Positions 51,877 through 60,979 of a DNA stretch of 64,000 bases are shown piece after piece. Source of the stretch: Wenzhouxiangella sediminis (lineage in GTDB: Bacteria > Pseudomonadota > Gammaproteobacteria > Xanthomonadales > Wenzhouxiangellaceae); contig NZ_QUZK01000005.1 in NCBI RefSeq assembly GCF_003410055.1, positions 1 through 64,000 on the forward strand, given 5' to 3'. Position 1 is the stretch's first letter; each line of letters opens with the position of its first letter. The position numbers and the translations under genes are program-made. The notes beneath the pieces were generated by a model. It was not told the DNA's origin and searched no databases. It saw only the letters and a list, made by a program, of their open reading frames with translations.

Positions 51877-52181
51877 TGCTGACCCTAGCCCACTTCATCA
51901 CCCTCGGCGCGGTGCTGTTTTGCATCGGTGTGGCGGGCATCTTCCTGAACCGGAAGAACGTGCTCATCCTGCTGATGTGCATCGAGCTGATGCTGCTGTC
52001 GGTGAACATGAACTTCATCGCCTTCTCGCGTTTCCTCGACGTGCTCGACGGCCAGGTTTTCGTGTTCTTCATTCTGACCGTGGCCGCGGCGGAAGCGGCC
52101 ATCGGCCTGGCGTTGCTGGTGGTGCTGTTCAGAAACCGCCGCTCGATCAGCGTAGAAGACATCAGCGACCTAAGGGGCTGA
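51876..52181 (+). CDS. nuoK: NADH-quinone oxidoreductase subunit K
   Basis: NuoK is the smallest antiporter-like subunit. The 101-residue protein has three helices. The conserved glutamates are in [12 protein letters not shown] and [10 protein letters not shown], which belong to the proton path. It starts at ATG 51876, overlapping nuoJ by one base. The 208-base gap to nuoL contains a 10-mer repeat element. Confidence 0.95.
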   Translation: MLTLAHFITLGAVLFCIGVAGIFLNRKNVLILLMCIELMLLSVNMNFIAFSRFLDVLDGQVFVFFILTVAAAEAAIGLALLVVLFRNRRSISVEDISDLRG

Positions 52182-52200
52182 TTCAGTAAAACCTTTTGTC

Positions 52201-52360
52201 CACAGATGAACACAGATGAACACAGATGGAAAGAAGACGAAAAAGAATGAAAAAGGCCATGGCTGATTTGACCCGGGACGGAATTGATCCTTCCCGGTTT
52301 GAGTTCAGCCCCGGCGCTCTTTTGGGTTTTATCTGTGTTGATCTGTATTCATCTGTGGGC
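52201..52360. repeat. Inverted 10-mer array element between nuoK and nuoL
   Basis: Three CACAGATGAA-type units (52201-52230) face three ATCTGTG-type units (52331-52360) that are their reverse complements, around a 100-base spacer. The architecture matches the heptamer elements but the unit is different. It interrupts the nuo operon between nuoK and nuoL and has no open frame of note. Confidence 0.88.
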
Positions 52361-52389
52361 GGTTTTGGATTCAAATGGAATGACTCGCT

Positions 52390-54357
52390 GTGAGTATTGA
52401 GACCGTACTTTTGTTGATCCCGCTGCTGCCGCTGTTCGGCAGCGCCGTGGCCGGCTTTCTGCGCCACCAGGTCGGTCGATCGGGCGCGCACTGGATCACC
52501 ATCATGGCCGTGGCCGGTTCGGCCCTTCTGTCGGCCTGGGTGGCCTGGCAGGTGTTCTTCAACGGCCTGCCGACGCTCGACTACACGGTCTACACCTGGG
52601 CGGTGACCGACGGCATCACCTTCGAGGTCGGTTTCCTGGTCGACAGCCTCACGGCGCTGATGATGACGGTCGTGACCTTCGTGTCGCTGATGGTGCACAT
52701 CTACACCATCGGCTACATGCACGACGACCCGGGCTACCAGCGCTTTTTTGCCTATATCAACCTGTTCACCTTCGCCATGCTGATGCTGGTGATGGCGAAC
52801 AACTTCATGCAGCTGTTCTTCGGGTGGGAGGCCGTCGGCCTCGTTTCCTACCTGCTCATCGGCTTCTGGTTCAAGAAAGACACCGCGGTCAAGGCCAACC
52901 TCAAGGCTTTTCTGGTCAATCGTGTCGGCGACTTCGGGTTCCTGCTCGGCATCGCGGCGATCCTGGTCTACATGGGGTCGCTCAACTACGCGGAAGTCTT
53001 CGATGCCGTGCCGGCCGTGGAGGGCACGACCATCAGCCTGTTCGGTGATGCGCAGTGGTCGCTGATGACGGTCATCTGCATCTGCCTGTTCATCGGCGCC
53101 ATGGGCAAGTCGGCGCAGGTGCCGCTGCACGTGTGGCTGCCCGACTCCATGGAAGGCCCCACGCCCATCTCGGCCCTGATCCACGCCGCCACCATGGTGA
53201 CGGCGGGCATCTTCATGGTCGCGCGCCTGTCGCCGATCTTCGAGACTTCGGATGTCGCCCTGAGCTTCATCCTGGTCATCGGCGCGATCACCGCGCTCTT
53301 CATGGGCCTGGTCGGCATCGTCCAGAACGACATCAAGCGGGTCGTGGCCTACTCGACGCTCTCGCAGTTGGGCTACATGACCGTGGCGCTGGGCGCCTCG
53401 GCCTACTCGGTGGCCATTTTCCACCTGATGACCCACGCCTTCTTCAAGGCGCTGCTGTTCCTGGGTGCCGGCTCGGTCATCATCGCGCTGCACCACAAGC
53501 AGGACATGCGCGAGATGGGCGGCCTGGCCAAGTACATGCCGATTACCGCCGCGACCGCCTGGGTGGGCTCGCTGGCGCTCATCGGCTTCCCGTTCTTCTC
53601 GGGCTTCTTCTCCAAGGACCTGATCATCGAGGCGGTGCACTATGCCGACCGGCCCGGCGCCGGGTTCGCCTACTTCGCCGTGATGGCGGGCGTCGTGATC
53701 ACGGCCCTATATACCTTCCGCATGCTCTACCTGACCTTCCACGGTTCGACGCGGATGGACGAGGAAACGCGCTCGCACGCGCACGAATCCCCGGCGGTCG
53801 TAACCATCCCGCTGATCCTGCTGGCCATCCCGTCGCTGGCGATCGGCTATTTCACCGTCGAGCCGCTGCTGTTCGGTGGCGCGCTGTCGGACTCGATCTT
53901 CGTGCGCGAGGCCAACGACGTCGTCGCCAACGAACTGGCCCACAAGTTCGATCACGGCGCCCTGGCCTTCGCGCTGCACGGCTTCGTCACGCCGGTGTTC
54001 TGGCTGGCGATGCTCGGTGTCGGCATTTCGACCTACATCTACCTATTCAATCCGGGCCTGGCCGAGACGCTCAAGCGTCGCCTGCACCTGGCCTGGACCG
54101 TTCTCGACAGGAAGTACGGCTTCGACGAGCTGTGGCAGAAGGTGCTGGCCGGAACCGGGCTGAGCATCGCCTCGGGCCTGTCGAAGGGCGGCGACCGCAC
54201 CGTGATCGACGGCTGGCTGGTCAACGGCTCGGCCCGCCTGGTCGGACGCATGTCGGGCGCGCTGCGCCAGCTGCAGTCCGGATTCCTGTTCCACTACGCC
54301 TTCGTCATGGTGGTCGCGCTGGTCGCGCTCGTGGCGTCGTTCGTTCTGCTCCGGTAA
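52390..54357 (+). CDS. nuoL: NADH-quinone oxidoreductase subunit L
   Basis: NuoL is the distal antiporter-like subunit with the long lateral helix. The 655-residue protein has many membrane helices. The conserved lysine and histidine motifs are in MGKSAQVPLHVWLPDSMEGP and LIHAATMVTAGIFMVAR (given in part). It starts at GTG 52390 after the 10-mer element, with no strong ribosome-binding site. The next gene, nuoM, is 201 bases away, beyond an imperfect palindrome. Confidence 0.95.
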   Translation: MSIETVLLLIPLLPLFGSAVAGFLRHQVGRSGAHWITIMAVAGSALLSAWVAWQVFFNGLPTLDYTVYTWAVTDGITFEVGFLVDSLTALMMTVVTFVSLMVHIYTIGYMHDDPGYQRFFAYINLFTFAMLMLVMANNFMQLFFGWEAVGLVSYLLIGFWFKKDTAVKANLKAFLVNRVGDFGFLLGIAAILVYMGSLNYAEVFDAVPAVEGTTISLFGDAQWSLMTVICICLFIGAMGKSAQVPLHVWLPDSMEGPTPISALIHAATMVTAGIFMVARLSPIFETSDVALSFILVIGAITALFMGLVGIVQNDIKRVVAYSTLSQLGYMTVALGASAYSVAIFHLMTHAFFKALLFLGAGSVIIALHHKQDMREMGGLAKYMPITAATAWVGSLALIGFPFFSGFFSKDLIIEAVHYADRPGAGFAYFAVMAGVVITALYTFRMLYLTFHGSTRMDEETRSHAHESPAVVTIPLILLAIPSLAIGYFTVEPLLFGGALSDSIFVREANDVVANELAHKFDHGALAFALHGFVTPVFWLAMLGVGISTYIYLFNPGLAETLKRRLHLAWTVLDRKYGFDELWQKVLAGTGLSIASGLSKGGDRTVIDGWLVNGSARLVGRMSGALRQLQSGFLFHYAFVMVVALVALVASFVLLR

Positions 54358-54400
54358 TGTTGAACTCACCATGTACATGACTGCTTCTACTGCGACGCAC

Positions 54401-54506
54401 CCAGACCCTGCATCTGCAGCACTTCACTCGGTCGCGCATCCTCGACGTACTGTCCAGTACGCCTGCGGTTCGCTCGGTCGCGAATTGCCGCATCTACAGG
54501 GCCTGG
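54401..54506. repeat. 106-bp imperfect palindrome between nuoL and nuoM
   Basis: The sequence is symmetric about position 54453. CGTACTG (54446-54452) and CAGTACG (54455-54461) are a perfect central stem. The full 53-base arms match at 33 of 53 positions when counted by hand. CTCGGTCGCG also occurs twice in direct orientation. It may fold as a long hairpin inside the nuo message. No protein-coding frame fits it. Confidence 0.75.
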
Positions 54507-54558
54507 ATCCGTCTCGCGACGAACCAGCCATGCACATGGCGAGCTAAAGGACTGACTG

Positions 54559-56070
54559 ATGTTGGATTGGCCACTGCTCAGCCTGCTGACCTGGATTCCG
54601 ATCGCCGGCGCCGTCGTCGTCGCCGCCCTGGGTGGGCGCTCGCCGGACCTGGTGCGTCCGCTGGCACTCATCGTCGCGCTGGTGACTTTCGCGCTGTCGC
54701 TGCTGCTCTACGTCGGCTTCGACGCGACCACCGCGCAGATGCAGTTCGTCGAAAAGACGGTCTGGATCGAGGCGTTCAACGTTCACTACCACCTGGGCAT
54801 CGACGGGCTGTCGCTACCGCTGATCATTCTCAACACCCTCATCTGCGTGCTCGTGGTCATCGGCGGCTGGAAAATCACCGATCGCCCCCACCAGTACATG
54901 GCGGCCTTCCTGATGCTGCACGCGCTGATGACGGGCATGTTCGCCGCCCTCGATGCGCTGCTGTTCTACGTGTTCTTCGAGGCGATGCTGGTGCCGATGT
55001 TCCTCATCATCGGTATCTGGGGCGGGCCCAACCGCATTTACGCCACGGTGAAGTTCTTCCTGTTCACCTTTTTCGGCTCGGTGTTCATGCTCATCGCGCT
55101 GATCTGGCTCTATCTCGATTCGGGCAGCTTCGCCATCGCCGACCTGCAACAGCACGAGTTCGGTCTGCTGCCGCAGATCTGGGTCTTCCTGGCCTTCCTG
55201 ATCGCCTTCGCCGTCAAGGTGCCGATGTGGCCGGTGCACACCTGGCTTCCGGATGCCCACGTCGAGGCGCCCACCGGCGGGTCGGTGGTGCTGGCCGCCG
55301 TCATGCTCAAGATCGGCGGCTACGGCCTGCTCCGTTTCGCACTACCCATCACTCCCGATGCGGCAGCGCACCTGGACTGGCTGGTGATCGCCCTGTCCCT
55401 GATCGCCATCGTCTACATCGGCTTTGTCGCGCTCGCCCAGAGCGACATGAAGAAGCTGATCGCCTACAGCTCGATTTCGCACATGGGCTTCGTTACCCTG
55501 GGCGCCTTCCTGGCTTTCGCCATTGCCCGCAACACCGGTGAGCTGACCGGCGCCGGCCTGGGCCTGTCGGGCTCGATGGTGCAGATGATTTCCCACGGCT
55601 TCATCTCCGGCGCCATGTTCCTCTGCGTCGGGGTGCTCTACGACCGCGTCCACAGCCGCGAGATCTCCGCCTACGGCGGCGTGGCCAACACAATGCCCTG
55701 GTTCGCGATGTTCGCCGTGCTGTTCTTCATGGCCAACTCCGGCCTGCCGGGCACCTCCGGCTTCGTGGGCGAGTTCATGGTCATCCTGGCGGCCTTCCAC
55801 GCCAGTTTCTGGTTCGCGTTCGCCGCCGCGGCCACCCTGATCCTCGGCGCGGCCTACAGCCTGTGGCTGGTCAAGCGCGTGTTCTACGGCGAAGTGGCCA
55901 ACGACAACGTCGCCTCGCTCAAGGACCTGGATTCGCGCGAGTGGATCCTGCTGACGACCCTGGCGGTCTTCACGCTGGGCCTGGGCCTGTGGCCGTATCC
56001 GCTGATCGAAGTCATGGAGCCCTCGATCCAGAACCTGGTCGAGCACATCATGCAGAGCAAGATTGGATAA
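54559..56070 (+). CDS. nuoM: NADH-quinone oxidoreductase subunit M
   Basis: NuoM is an antiporter-like proton-pumping subunit. The 503-residue protein has fourteen or so helices. The conserved segments FFEAMLVPMFLIIGIWGG, KVPMWPVHTWLPDAHVEAP (in part) and AYSSISHMGFVTLGAF are typical. ATG 54559 was chosen. nuoN follows after six bases. Confidence 0.95.
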   Translation: MLDWPLLSLLTWIPIAGAVVVAALGGRSPDLVRPLALIVALVTFALSLLLYVGFDATTAQMQFVEKTVWIEAFNVHYHLGIDGLSLPLIILNTLICVLVVIGGWKITDRPHQYMAAFLMLHALMTGMFAALDALLFYVFFEAMLVPMFLIIGIWGGPNRIYATVKFFLFTFFGSVFMLIALIWLYLDSGSFAIADLQQHEFGLLPQIWVFLAFLIAFAVKVPMWPVHTWLPDAHVEAPTGGSVVLAAVMLKIGGYGLLRFALPITPDAAAHLDWLVIALSLIAIVYIGFVALAQSDMKKLIAYSSISHMGFVTLGAFLAFAIARNTGELTGAGLGLSGSMVQMISHGFISGAMFLCVGVLYDRVHSREISAYGGVANTMPWFAMFAVLFFMANSGLPGTSGFVGEFMVILAAFHASFWFAFAAAATLILGAAYSLWLVKRVFYGEVANDNVASLKDLDSREWILLTTLAVFTLGLGLWPYPLIEVMEPSIQNLVEHIMQSKIG

Positions 56071-56076
56071 TTCGAC

Positions 56077-57513
56077 ATGACGATCGCCGAACTGCAACTC
56101 GCCCTTCCCGAGATCTTCGTGCTCAGCATGGCCTGCGTGGTGCTGCTGGCCGACCTGTTCATTTCCGACGAGCGCCGCGGCCTGACGCACACCCTGGCCG
56201 TGATCACGCTGGTCTTCGCCGCTATTCTCAGCCTGCGCCTGATGATGGCGCCGGGGCAGGTCGAATACGCCTTCAGCGACACCTTCATCCGCGATCGCTT
56301 CGGCGACGTGCTCAAGGTGTTCTGCTACCTGATCCTGATCGGCGTGTTCGTCTACGCCAAGCACTACCTGCGCCAGTTCAACCTGTTCAAGGGCGAGTTC
56401 TACACGCTCAGCCTGTTCGCCCTGGTGGGCACCATGGTGCTGATTTCCGCCGGCTCCCTGCTGACCGTCTATCTGGGCCTCGAGCTGCTGACCCTGGCGA
56501 GCTACGCGCTGGTCGCCATCGACCGCAATTCGCTCAAGGGCTCGGAAGCGGCGATGAAGTACTTCGTCCTCGGTTCGCTGGCATCCGGCTTCCTGCTGTT
56601 CGGCATGAGCCTGATCTTCGGCGCCACCGGCAGCCTGGATCTCACCGACGTCAGTGCCGCCCTGTCGGCGGGCATGGGCGAGAGCATGCTGCTGACGGTG
56701 GGCCTGGTGTTCATCGTGATGGGCATCGCCTTCAAGCTGGGTGCCGTTCCGCTGCACATGTGGATTCCCGACGTCTATCACGGCGCGCCCCTGCCCATCA
56801 CGCTGTTCCTCAGCTCGGTGCCCAAGCTGGCCGCCGTGGCCCTGGCCATCCGCCTGCTCGACAACGGCCTGATCGAACTGCACGCCGACTGGCAGGGCAT
56901 GCTGATCGTGCTGGCCGCGCTGTCGATGGTCCTCGGCAACGTCGTCGCCATCGCCCAGACCAACATCAAGCGCATGCTGGGTTATTCGACCATTTCGCAC
57001 ATGGGTTTCGTGCTGCTCGGCATGCTGCCGGCCACGCAACAGGGCTATGCCGCGGCGATGTTCTACGCCATCGTCTACGCCATCATGTCGGCGGGCGCCT
57101 TCGCGGTTCTGATCCTGCTGTCCAACAAGGGCGCCGAGGCCGAGAACCTGGACGACCTCAAGGGCCTGGCCAAGCGCAATCCCTGGCACGCCCTGATGAT
57201 GCTGATGCTGATGTTCTCCCTGGCGGGCATCCCGGTCTTCGTCGGCTTCTTCGCCAAGTGGCAGGTCATCGCCGCGGCACTGAGCGCCGGCTTCACCTGG
57301 CTGGCCATCCTGGCCGTGCTCACCGCCGTGATCGGCGCGTTCTACTACCTGCGCGTGGTCAAGCTGATGTACTTCGACGAACCCGAAGACGCCGAGCCGG
57401 TCACCGCCCCGGTCGACTTCCGCGCCGTACTGACGGTCAATGGGGTGGCCATGTTGGCGCTTGGGATCTTCTCCGGTGGACTGATCAGTCTTTGCGTCAG
57501 TGCCTTCGTCTGA
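56077..57513 (+). CDS. nuoN: NADH-quinone oxidoreductase subunit N
   Basis: NuoN is the third antiporter-like subunit. The 478-residue protein has the conserved YFVLGSLASGFLLFGMSLI and KLGAVPLHMWIPDVYHGAP segments (each in part) and the GYSTISHMGFVLLGM motif. It ends the nuo operon. The operon is followed by a heptamer element rather than a strong plus-strand terminator. Confidence 0.95.
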   Translation: MTIAELQLALPEIFVLSMACVVLLADLFISDERRGLTHTLAVITLVFAAILSLRLMMAPGQVEYAFSDTFIRDRFGDVLKVFCYLILIGVFVYAKHYLRQFNLFKGEFYTLSLFALVGTMVLISAGSLLTVYLGLELLTLASYALVAIDRNSLKGSEAAMKYFVLGSLASGFLLFGMSLIFGATGSLDLTDVSAALSAGMGESMLLTVGLVFIVMGIAFKLGAVPLHMWIPDVYHGAPLPITLFLSSVPKLAAVALAIRLLDNGLIELHADWQGMLIVLAALSMVLGNVVAIAQTNIKRMLGYSTISHMGFVLLGMLPATQQGYAAAMFYAIVYAIMSAGAFAVLILLSNKGAEAENLDDLKGLAKRNPWHALMMLMLMFSLAGIPVFVGFFAKWQVIAAALSAGFTWLAILAVLTAVIGAFYYLRVVKLMYFDEPEDAEPVTAPVDFRAVLTVNGVAMLALGIFSGGLISLCVSAFV

Positions 57514-57521
57514 ATCGAGAA

Positions 57522-57693
57522 GGTTTCAGGTTTCAGGTTTCAGGAAAAGACGGGTTCGGGGTTCCGGGTTCCGGAAAACCATGAAAAGGCCTGGGGCAAT
57601 GGGCAGGCATGGCGCCAGGATTATCGGCAACGCATAAACGGCTACCCCCAACGCCCCGGAACCCCGAACACGGAACCCCGAACCCCGAACCCC
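57522..57693. repeat. Composite inverted heptamer element after nuoN
   Basis: The left arm has three GGTTTCA units (57522-57542), then GGGTTCG and two GGGTTCC (57552-57572). The right arm has CCCCGGAA, CCCCGAA three times and related units up to 57693. The middle spacer is about 80 bases. This copy combines both 7-mer types in one arm, outer CCTGAAA-type and inner GGAACCC-type, and so shows how the array at 1-102 is built. Confidence 0.85.
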
Positions 57694-57709
57694 AAAACCG
57701 AAGGGTTTT
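57694..57709 (-). terminator. Hairpin at the end of the DUF456 gene
   Basis: On the minus strand AAAACC, loop CTTC and GGTTTT form a perfect 6-bp stem ending in a T-run. It overlaps the TAA stop of the DUF456 gene. The stem is short and AT-rich on the outside, so strength is uncertain. Confidence 0.5.
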
Positions 57710-58211
57710 AAATAAACCACGCCACCGCGAACCAGACCACCATCACCGCGCCGATTCCGGCGCCGACAGCGGTTCCGACCACCACGCCGATACTCGCGCC
57801 GACGCCCGCTCGCAGCGAGTCATCCAGGTTGGCCTTGCCGGCCATGTGGCCGAGCACGGCGCCGACGAAGGGGCCGAGCAGGATGCCCGGGATCCCGAAG
57901 AACAGGCCGACCAGCAGGCCCAGGGTCGCGCCCAGAATGGCGTAGCGCCCCGCGCCGAAGCGCCGTGCCCCTTCGGCCGTAGCGATGAAATCCATCAGGA
58001 GGGCAAGTACGGTCAGGACGGTCAGCCAAAGCAGCGTCCACCAGCCCACGCGCTCGAATCCATCCAGCCAGGCCATCAGGACCAGCCCCAGCAGGATCAC
58101 CGGCACACCCGGCAGGATGGGAAGAATCGTCCCCGCCAGACCAAGCAGAACCAGCAGGAAAGCCAGTCCCCAAACCGGCCAGATCAGAAACTCCCAACTA
58201 AGCCATTCCAT
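57708..58211 (-). CDS. DUF456 membrane protein
   Basis: This 167-residue hydrophobic protein has about five membrane segments rich in Gly. The pattern LAGTILPILPGVPVILLGL near the N-terminus and the glycine-rich GIPGILLGPFVGAVLGH (in part) match DUF456, whose function is unknown. It is on the minus strand and converges on the nuo operon across the heptamer element. Start ATG 58211 follows no strong ribosome-binding site. Confidence 0.82.
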   Translation of the reverse strand: MEWLSWEFLIWPVWGLAFLLVLLGLAGTILPILPGVPVILLGLVLMAWLDGFERVGWWTLLWLTVLTVLALLMDFIATAEGARRFGAGRYAILGATLGLLVGLFFGIPGILLGPFVGAVLGHMAGKANLDDSLRAGVGASIGVVVGTAVGAGIGAVMVVWFAVAWFI

Positions 58212-58595
58212 ACCAGACCAGCCTTTGCATCAAACCCCGCATATGATAGGGCCAGCTGCACGTCGTGTCATAGGTCTTGTTTTCTCGGATCCCTCGCGGC
58301 TGCACAACAGAAAGTCCGACTGGGTTGAGCTTCGGCTCGTCATTGTTGTCCCGATGTCGAGGGGCAAGGCGAAGATCTGGGCCTCCCGCGGCACTCGAAA
58401 ATGAGAGCAGCCGATGACACGGCGCTGGCCGGGGCGGCGCTCTGCTAGACTGCATCCTTGTGGCACTTGCTGTCCTTCCCGTCTTTGGCGTTGGTCTGAA
58501 TGTTTTGCTCGTCTGGGCCGATGTCTTTCGTCCTGAGCTTCGCAGTCATTCAGCCTTCATGCCGACATCATGAAACAGCATTCTTTCGCGAGGCG
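58212..58595. other. Intergenic region with no confident gene
   Basis: This stretch of 384 bases separates two divergent membrane-protein genes. It is less GC-rich than the window as a whole. Short open frames exist but have no signal peptide, motif or ribosome-binding site that I can support. TAGACT at 58446 could be a -10 box but has no partner -35 at normal distance. Confidence 0.6.
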
Positions 58596-60224
58596 ATGAA
58601 AAAGCAGCCTTCCAGTCGTGGCTTCTCGACATCGATTCTCCTGGGCACCGCGATTGTGGTGTGGTTGCCAATGCACTTGTCGGGGATGATCGACAACGGC
58701 GACTGGCATCTACACTGGTTTCGTCTAGAAGGGTTCTCGCAATCACTTGTCGAAGGCGTCTGGCGCCCGTACTGGCACGCAGATGCCAACAGCGGCTACG
58801 GTGCTCCGACGTTCCTCTTCTATCCGCCGCTTTCTTACTATCTGGCTTCTATTCCGATCCTGCTTGGATCGAGCATGTCGACCGCATGGTCCGCGGTCTA
58901 CCTGACGACAATTGTCGTAGCGGCTTTCGGAAGCTATCGTCTGTTCCGACTCTGGTCCGGCGCCGGTGTGTCCGCAGCTGCATCCGCGTTGTGGACGTGC
59001 TCTCCGCCGTTGCTTCTCAAGATATATCAGATACACATGCCGGCGAGCGCTCTGGCGATTGCGTTCATACCCTGGCTTCTCAGTGCCGTGATGTCATCGA
59101 ATCAGGGTAGGATCAACAGGATTTTGACGGTCGCGGTAACGTCGGCCTTGCTGATTCTCGCCCATCCGATGATCGCCGTGCAGGCATCGGTCATTATGGC
59201 AATCCTGGGTGCCTTTCGGGCTTTGCGCGGTGACGCACGTGCCGTGCTACAGGCGCTTGCGGGAGGCGCGCTAGGATCGCTGCTCTCGATTTGGTACTGG
59301 CTGCCGCTCCTATTGTTTCGCGATCTCGTTCAGTGGGAATTTCTCCTAAATCCCGCCTGGCTGTGGGAGTATAACGTCCTGTTCTCCCGCCCTGAGCCGC
59401 CGTACGGGGCTTTCCACGACTTTCGCGCGCTCTTCGACGGGCTCGCCGTTGTCGGCTTCGTAATCGCCATCTCCTGTTACGCAGTAGTATTGAGCGGTGG
59501 TGAAGGAATAAAGGGTACTGGCGCGCCGCTTTTGATTGCCGTTGTGGTCTGTCTATACATCATGAGTCCCGCAGGGGTCTGGCTTGCGGAGCTATTTCCT
59601 CCCATGGGATACCTCATGTTCGCATGGCGCTGGTTGGGAGTGATGTGGCTGCTTGTGCTCTGGTTGTTGGCCCTTGCAGTTGAGATGCTTTGGTGCCGCT
59701 TAACCCTTTGGTCCAGACGCAGGAGGATCCTCGCCTTGTCCGTTCCCGCCGTCGCAATAGCGGGAATGGTCATAGTTTCGCTGGCGATCGTGGGTTTCGG
59801 GCCCCTCAGTGAGAATTGGGGATTGGTGAGCCAGCGAGTATCGGAGTCACGAGCGGAGCGCGCCATTCGTGACGAAATCTGGCCGACGCTTGAAATGCGT
59901 CCTACGTCAATGGGAGATGGCTGGAAGAAGGATCTCCATAAAGACCCCATGCCCTACGTCTGGGTACGGTCCGGTGACTTGAAGGTTCGTCTGGTCGGTC
60001 GCGCTCAGCACCGGATCGTCATTGACTATGAGGCGGAGCGAACAAGCACCATTCGCATCAAGCACCTGAACTTTCCTAGCTGGAAGGCCAGGGTCGGCGA
60101 AAAGACCGTGCGGATCGAAACAGAAGAAGGGTCTGGCGCAATGATCCTGAGAGTGCCGCCCGGTTCGAAGCGACTCGTGCTTTCGTATGAAGGCTGGCCT
60201 TGGATATCGAAGTCATCGGACTGA
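58596..60224 (+). CDS. Polytopic membrane protein, PTPS-related / GT-C-like
   Basis: This 542-residue protein has about ten or eleven membrane helices and a soluble C-terminal beta domain (about 440-542). After the first helix comes an extracytoplasmic loop with DWHLHWFRLEGF (36-47) and YGAPTFLFYPPLSYYL (68-83). An acidic/His loop of this type is seen in GT-C glycosyltransferase-like and '6-pyruvoyl-tetrahydropterin synthase-related' membrane proteins. Those families use lipid-linked sugars or have unknown roles. I chose ATG 58596 with GCGAGG just upstream. Codon use is less GC-biased than in the nuo genes, suggesting transfer. The substrate is unknown. Confidence 0.7.
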   Translation: MKKQPSSRGFSTSILLGTAIVVWLPMHLSGMIDNGDWHLHWFRLEGFSQSLVEGVWRPYWHADANSGYGAPTFLFYPPLSYYLASIPILLGSSMSTAWSAVYLTTIVVAAFGSYRLFRLWSGAGVSAAASALWTCSPPLLLKIYQIHMPASALAIAFIPWLLSAVMSSNQGRINRILTVAVTSALLILAHPMIAVQASVIMAILGAFRALRGDARAVLQALAGGALGSLLSIWYWLPLLLFRDLVQWEFLLNPAWLWEYNVLFSRPEPPYGAFHDFRALFDGLAVVGFVIAISCYAVVLSGGEGIKGTGAPLLIAVVVCLYIMSPAGVWLAELFPPMGYLMFAWRWLGVMWLLVLWLLALAVEMLWCRLTLWSRRRRILALSVPAVAIAGMVIVSLAIVGFGPLSENWGLVSQRVSESRAERAIRDEIWPTLEMRPTSMGDGWKKDLHKDPMPYVWVRSGDLKVRLVGRAQHRIVIDYEAERTSTIRIKHLNFPSWKARVGEKTVRIETEEGSGAMILRVPPGSKRLVLSYEGWPWISKSSD

Positions 60225-60544
60225 ACTGCGATGCAGATGCCATGCGCACTTTCATAAGCCGAACCTAAATCAGCAGGGGCTCAATGAGCTTTATTGGAGC
60301 TGGCCAGCCTGCTCTATGTTCAGTGTTGAAACTCCATCCATGTTTTCGTAGACTGAAGTGGAATGGTACAAGGGGCGCCATTCGATGATCTCGATGACGA
60401 TCCGATGTTGTGGCGGCGATACGCTGTGAGGGAACGGGTTCGCTGAAGGGGCAGTGTCGCTGGACGCTTCGGGCTTGAGCAATACGTTGGCAATCATGGT
60501 AGTTCATTGTGTGTTTTTCAGGGAGGCGGGCCTTTATTCGGCCC
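60225..60544. other. AT-richer intergenic region, no confident gene
   Basis: These 320 bases have visibly more A and T than the surroundings. On the minus strand a 68-codon frame at 60291-60497 is open, but it lacks a family motif or clear ribosome-binding site. It may be a gene remnant or chance. A promoter for the downstream exported pair probably lies here, but I see no convincing boxes. Confidence 0.5.
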
Positions 60545-60979
60545 ATGGGGACGTCGCGCCACGCTAATGCGGCGCGAGTCCTTCGGAGTTCATTTCTCCT
60601 GATGTTCTGCGCAGCCCTTTGGCTGCCGGGTTGGGGAGAGGAACAGCGCGACTGGCGATTAATCGGTTTTTCCGTTGCTTCGGAAACTTCGGTCTTTTCG
60701 GATTCGCTGGGACAGTTAGCAACCTACCGCCCCGGTGACGAGGTCGCCGACGGTCAATGGCGGCTGCAGTCTATTGCTGCCAACCACGTTGTTCTTGTTC
60801 CGGCAACAAGACCTAGCGCCCAATCCTCGACTGCATCGCTCGTCCTGGGCGCTGGTGAGGACGTGCCGGACATTGTCAGTGCAAGGCCGGGTACTTCCAT
60901 CTACTACGAAGTTCAGGGAATTTTCCTCGACAACATCGAAACGCAGGCGGAAGCTGGCGGACAGGGGAGCGTTCCTTGA
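60545..60979 (+). CDS. Small exported protein, GspC/PilP homology-region-like
   Basis: This 144-residue protein has a basic then hydrophobic N-terminus (ARVLRSSFLLMFCAALWLPG) that would act as a signal peptide. The mature part has LIGFSVASETSVFSDSLGQ, YRPGDEVADGQWRLQSIAAN and HVVLVPA, the strand pattern seen in the periplasmic HR domain of GspC and in PilP-like proteins. This is a resemblance by eye and not proof. I chose ATG 60545; GTG 60509 is an alternative. The stop overlaps the TTG start of the giant downstream gene (TTGA), so they are coupled. Confidence 0.55.
   Translation: MGTSRHANAARVLRSSFLLMFCAALWLPGWGEEQRDWRLIGFSVASETSVFSDSLGQLATYRPGDEVADGQWRLQSIAANHVVLVPATRPSAQSSTASLVLGAGEDVPDIVSARPGTSIYYEVQGIFLDNIETQAEAGGQGSVP

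Noticed and set aside
55342-57189. A 615-codon open frame on the minus strand across nuoM-nuoN
   Set aside because: It is opposite two conserved nuo subunits and is Gln/Glu/His-rich low-complexity sequence, so it is a shadow.
60291-60497. A 68-codon minus-strand gene in the AT-richer gap
   Set aside because: There is no ribosome-binding site, signal or family motif, and the length is expected by chance in this composition. I describe the region without calling a gene.
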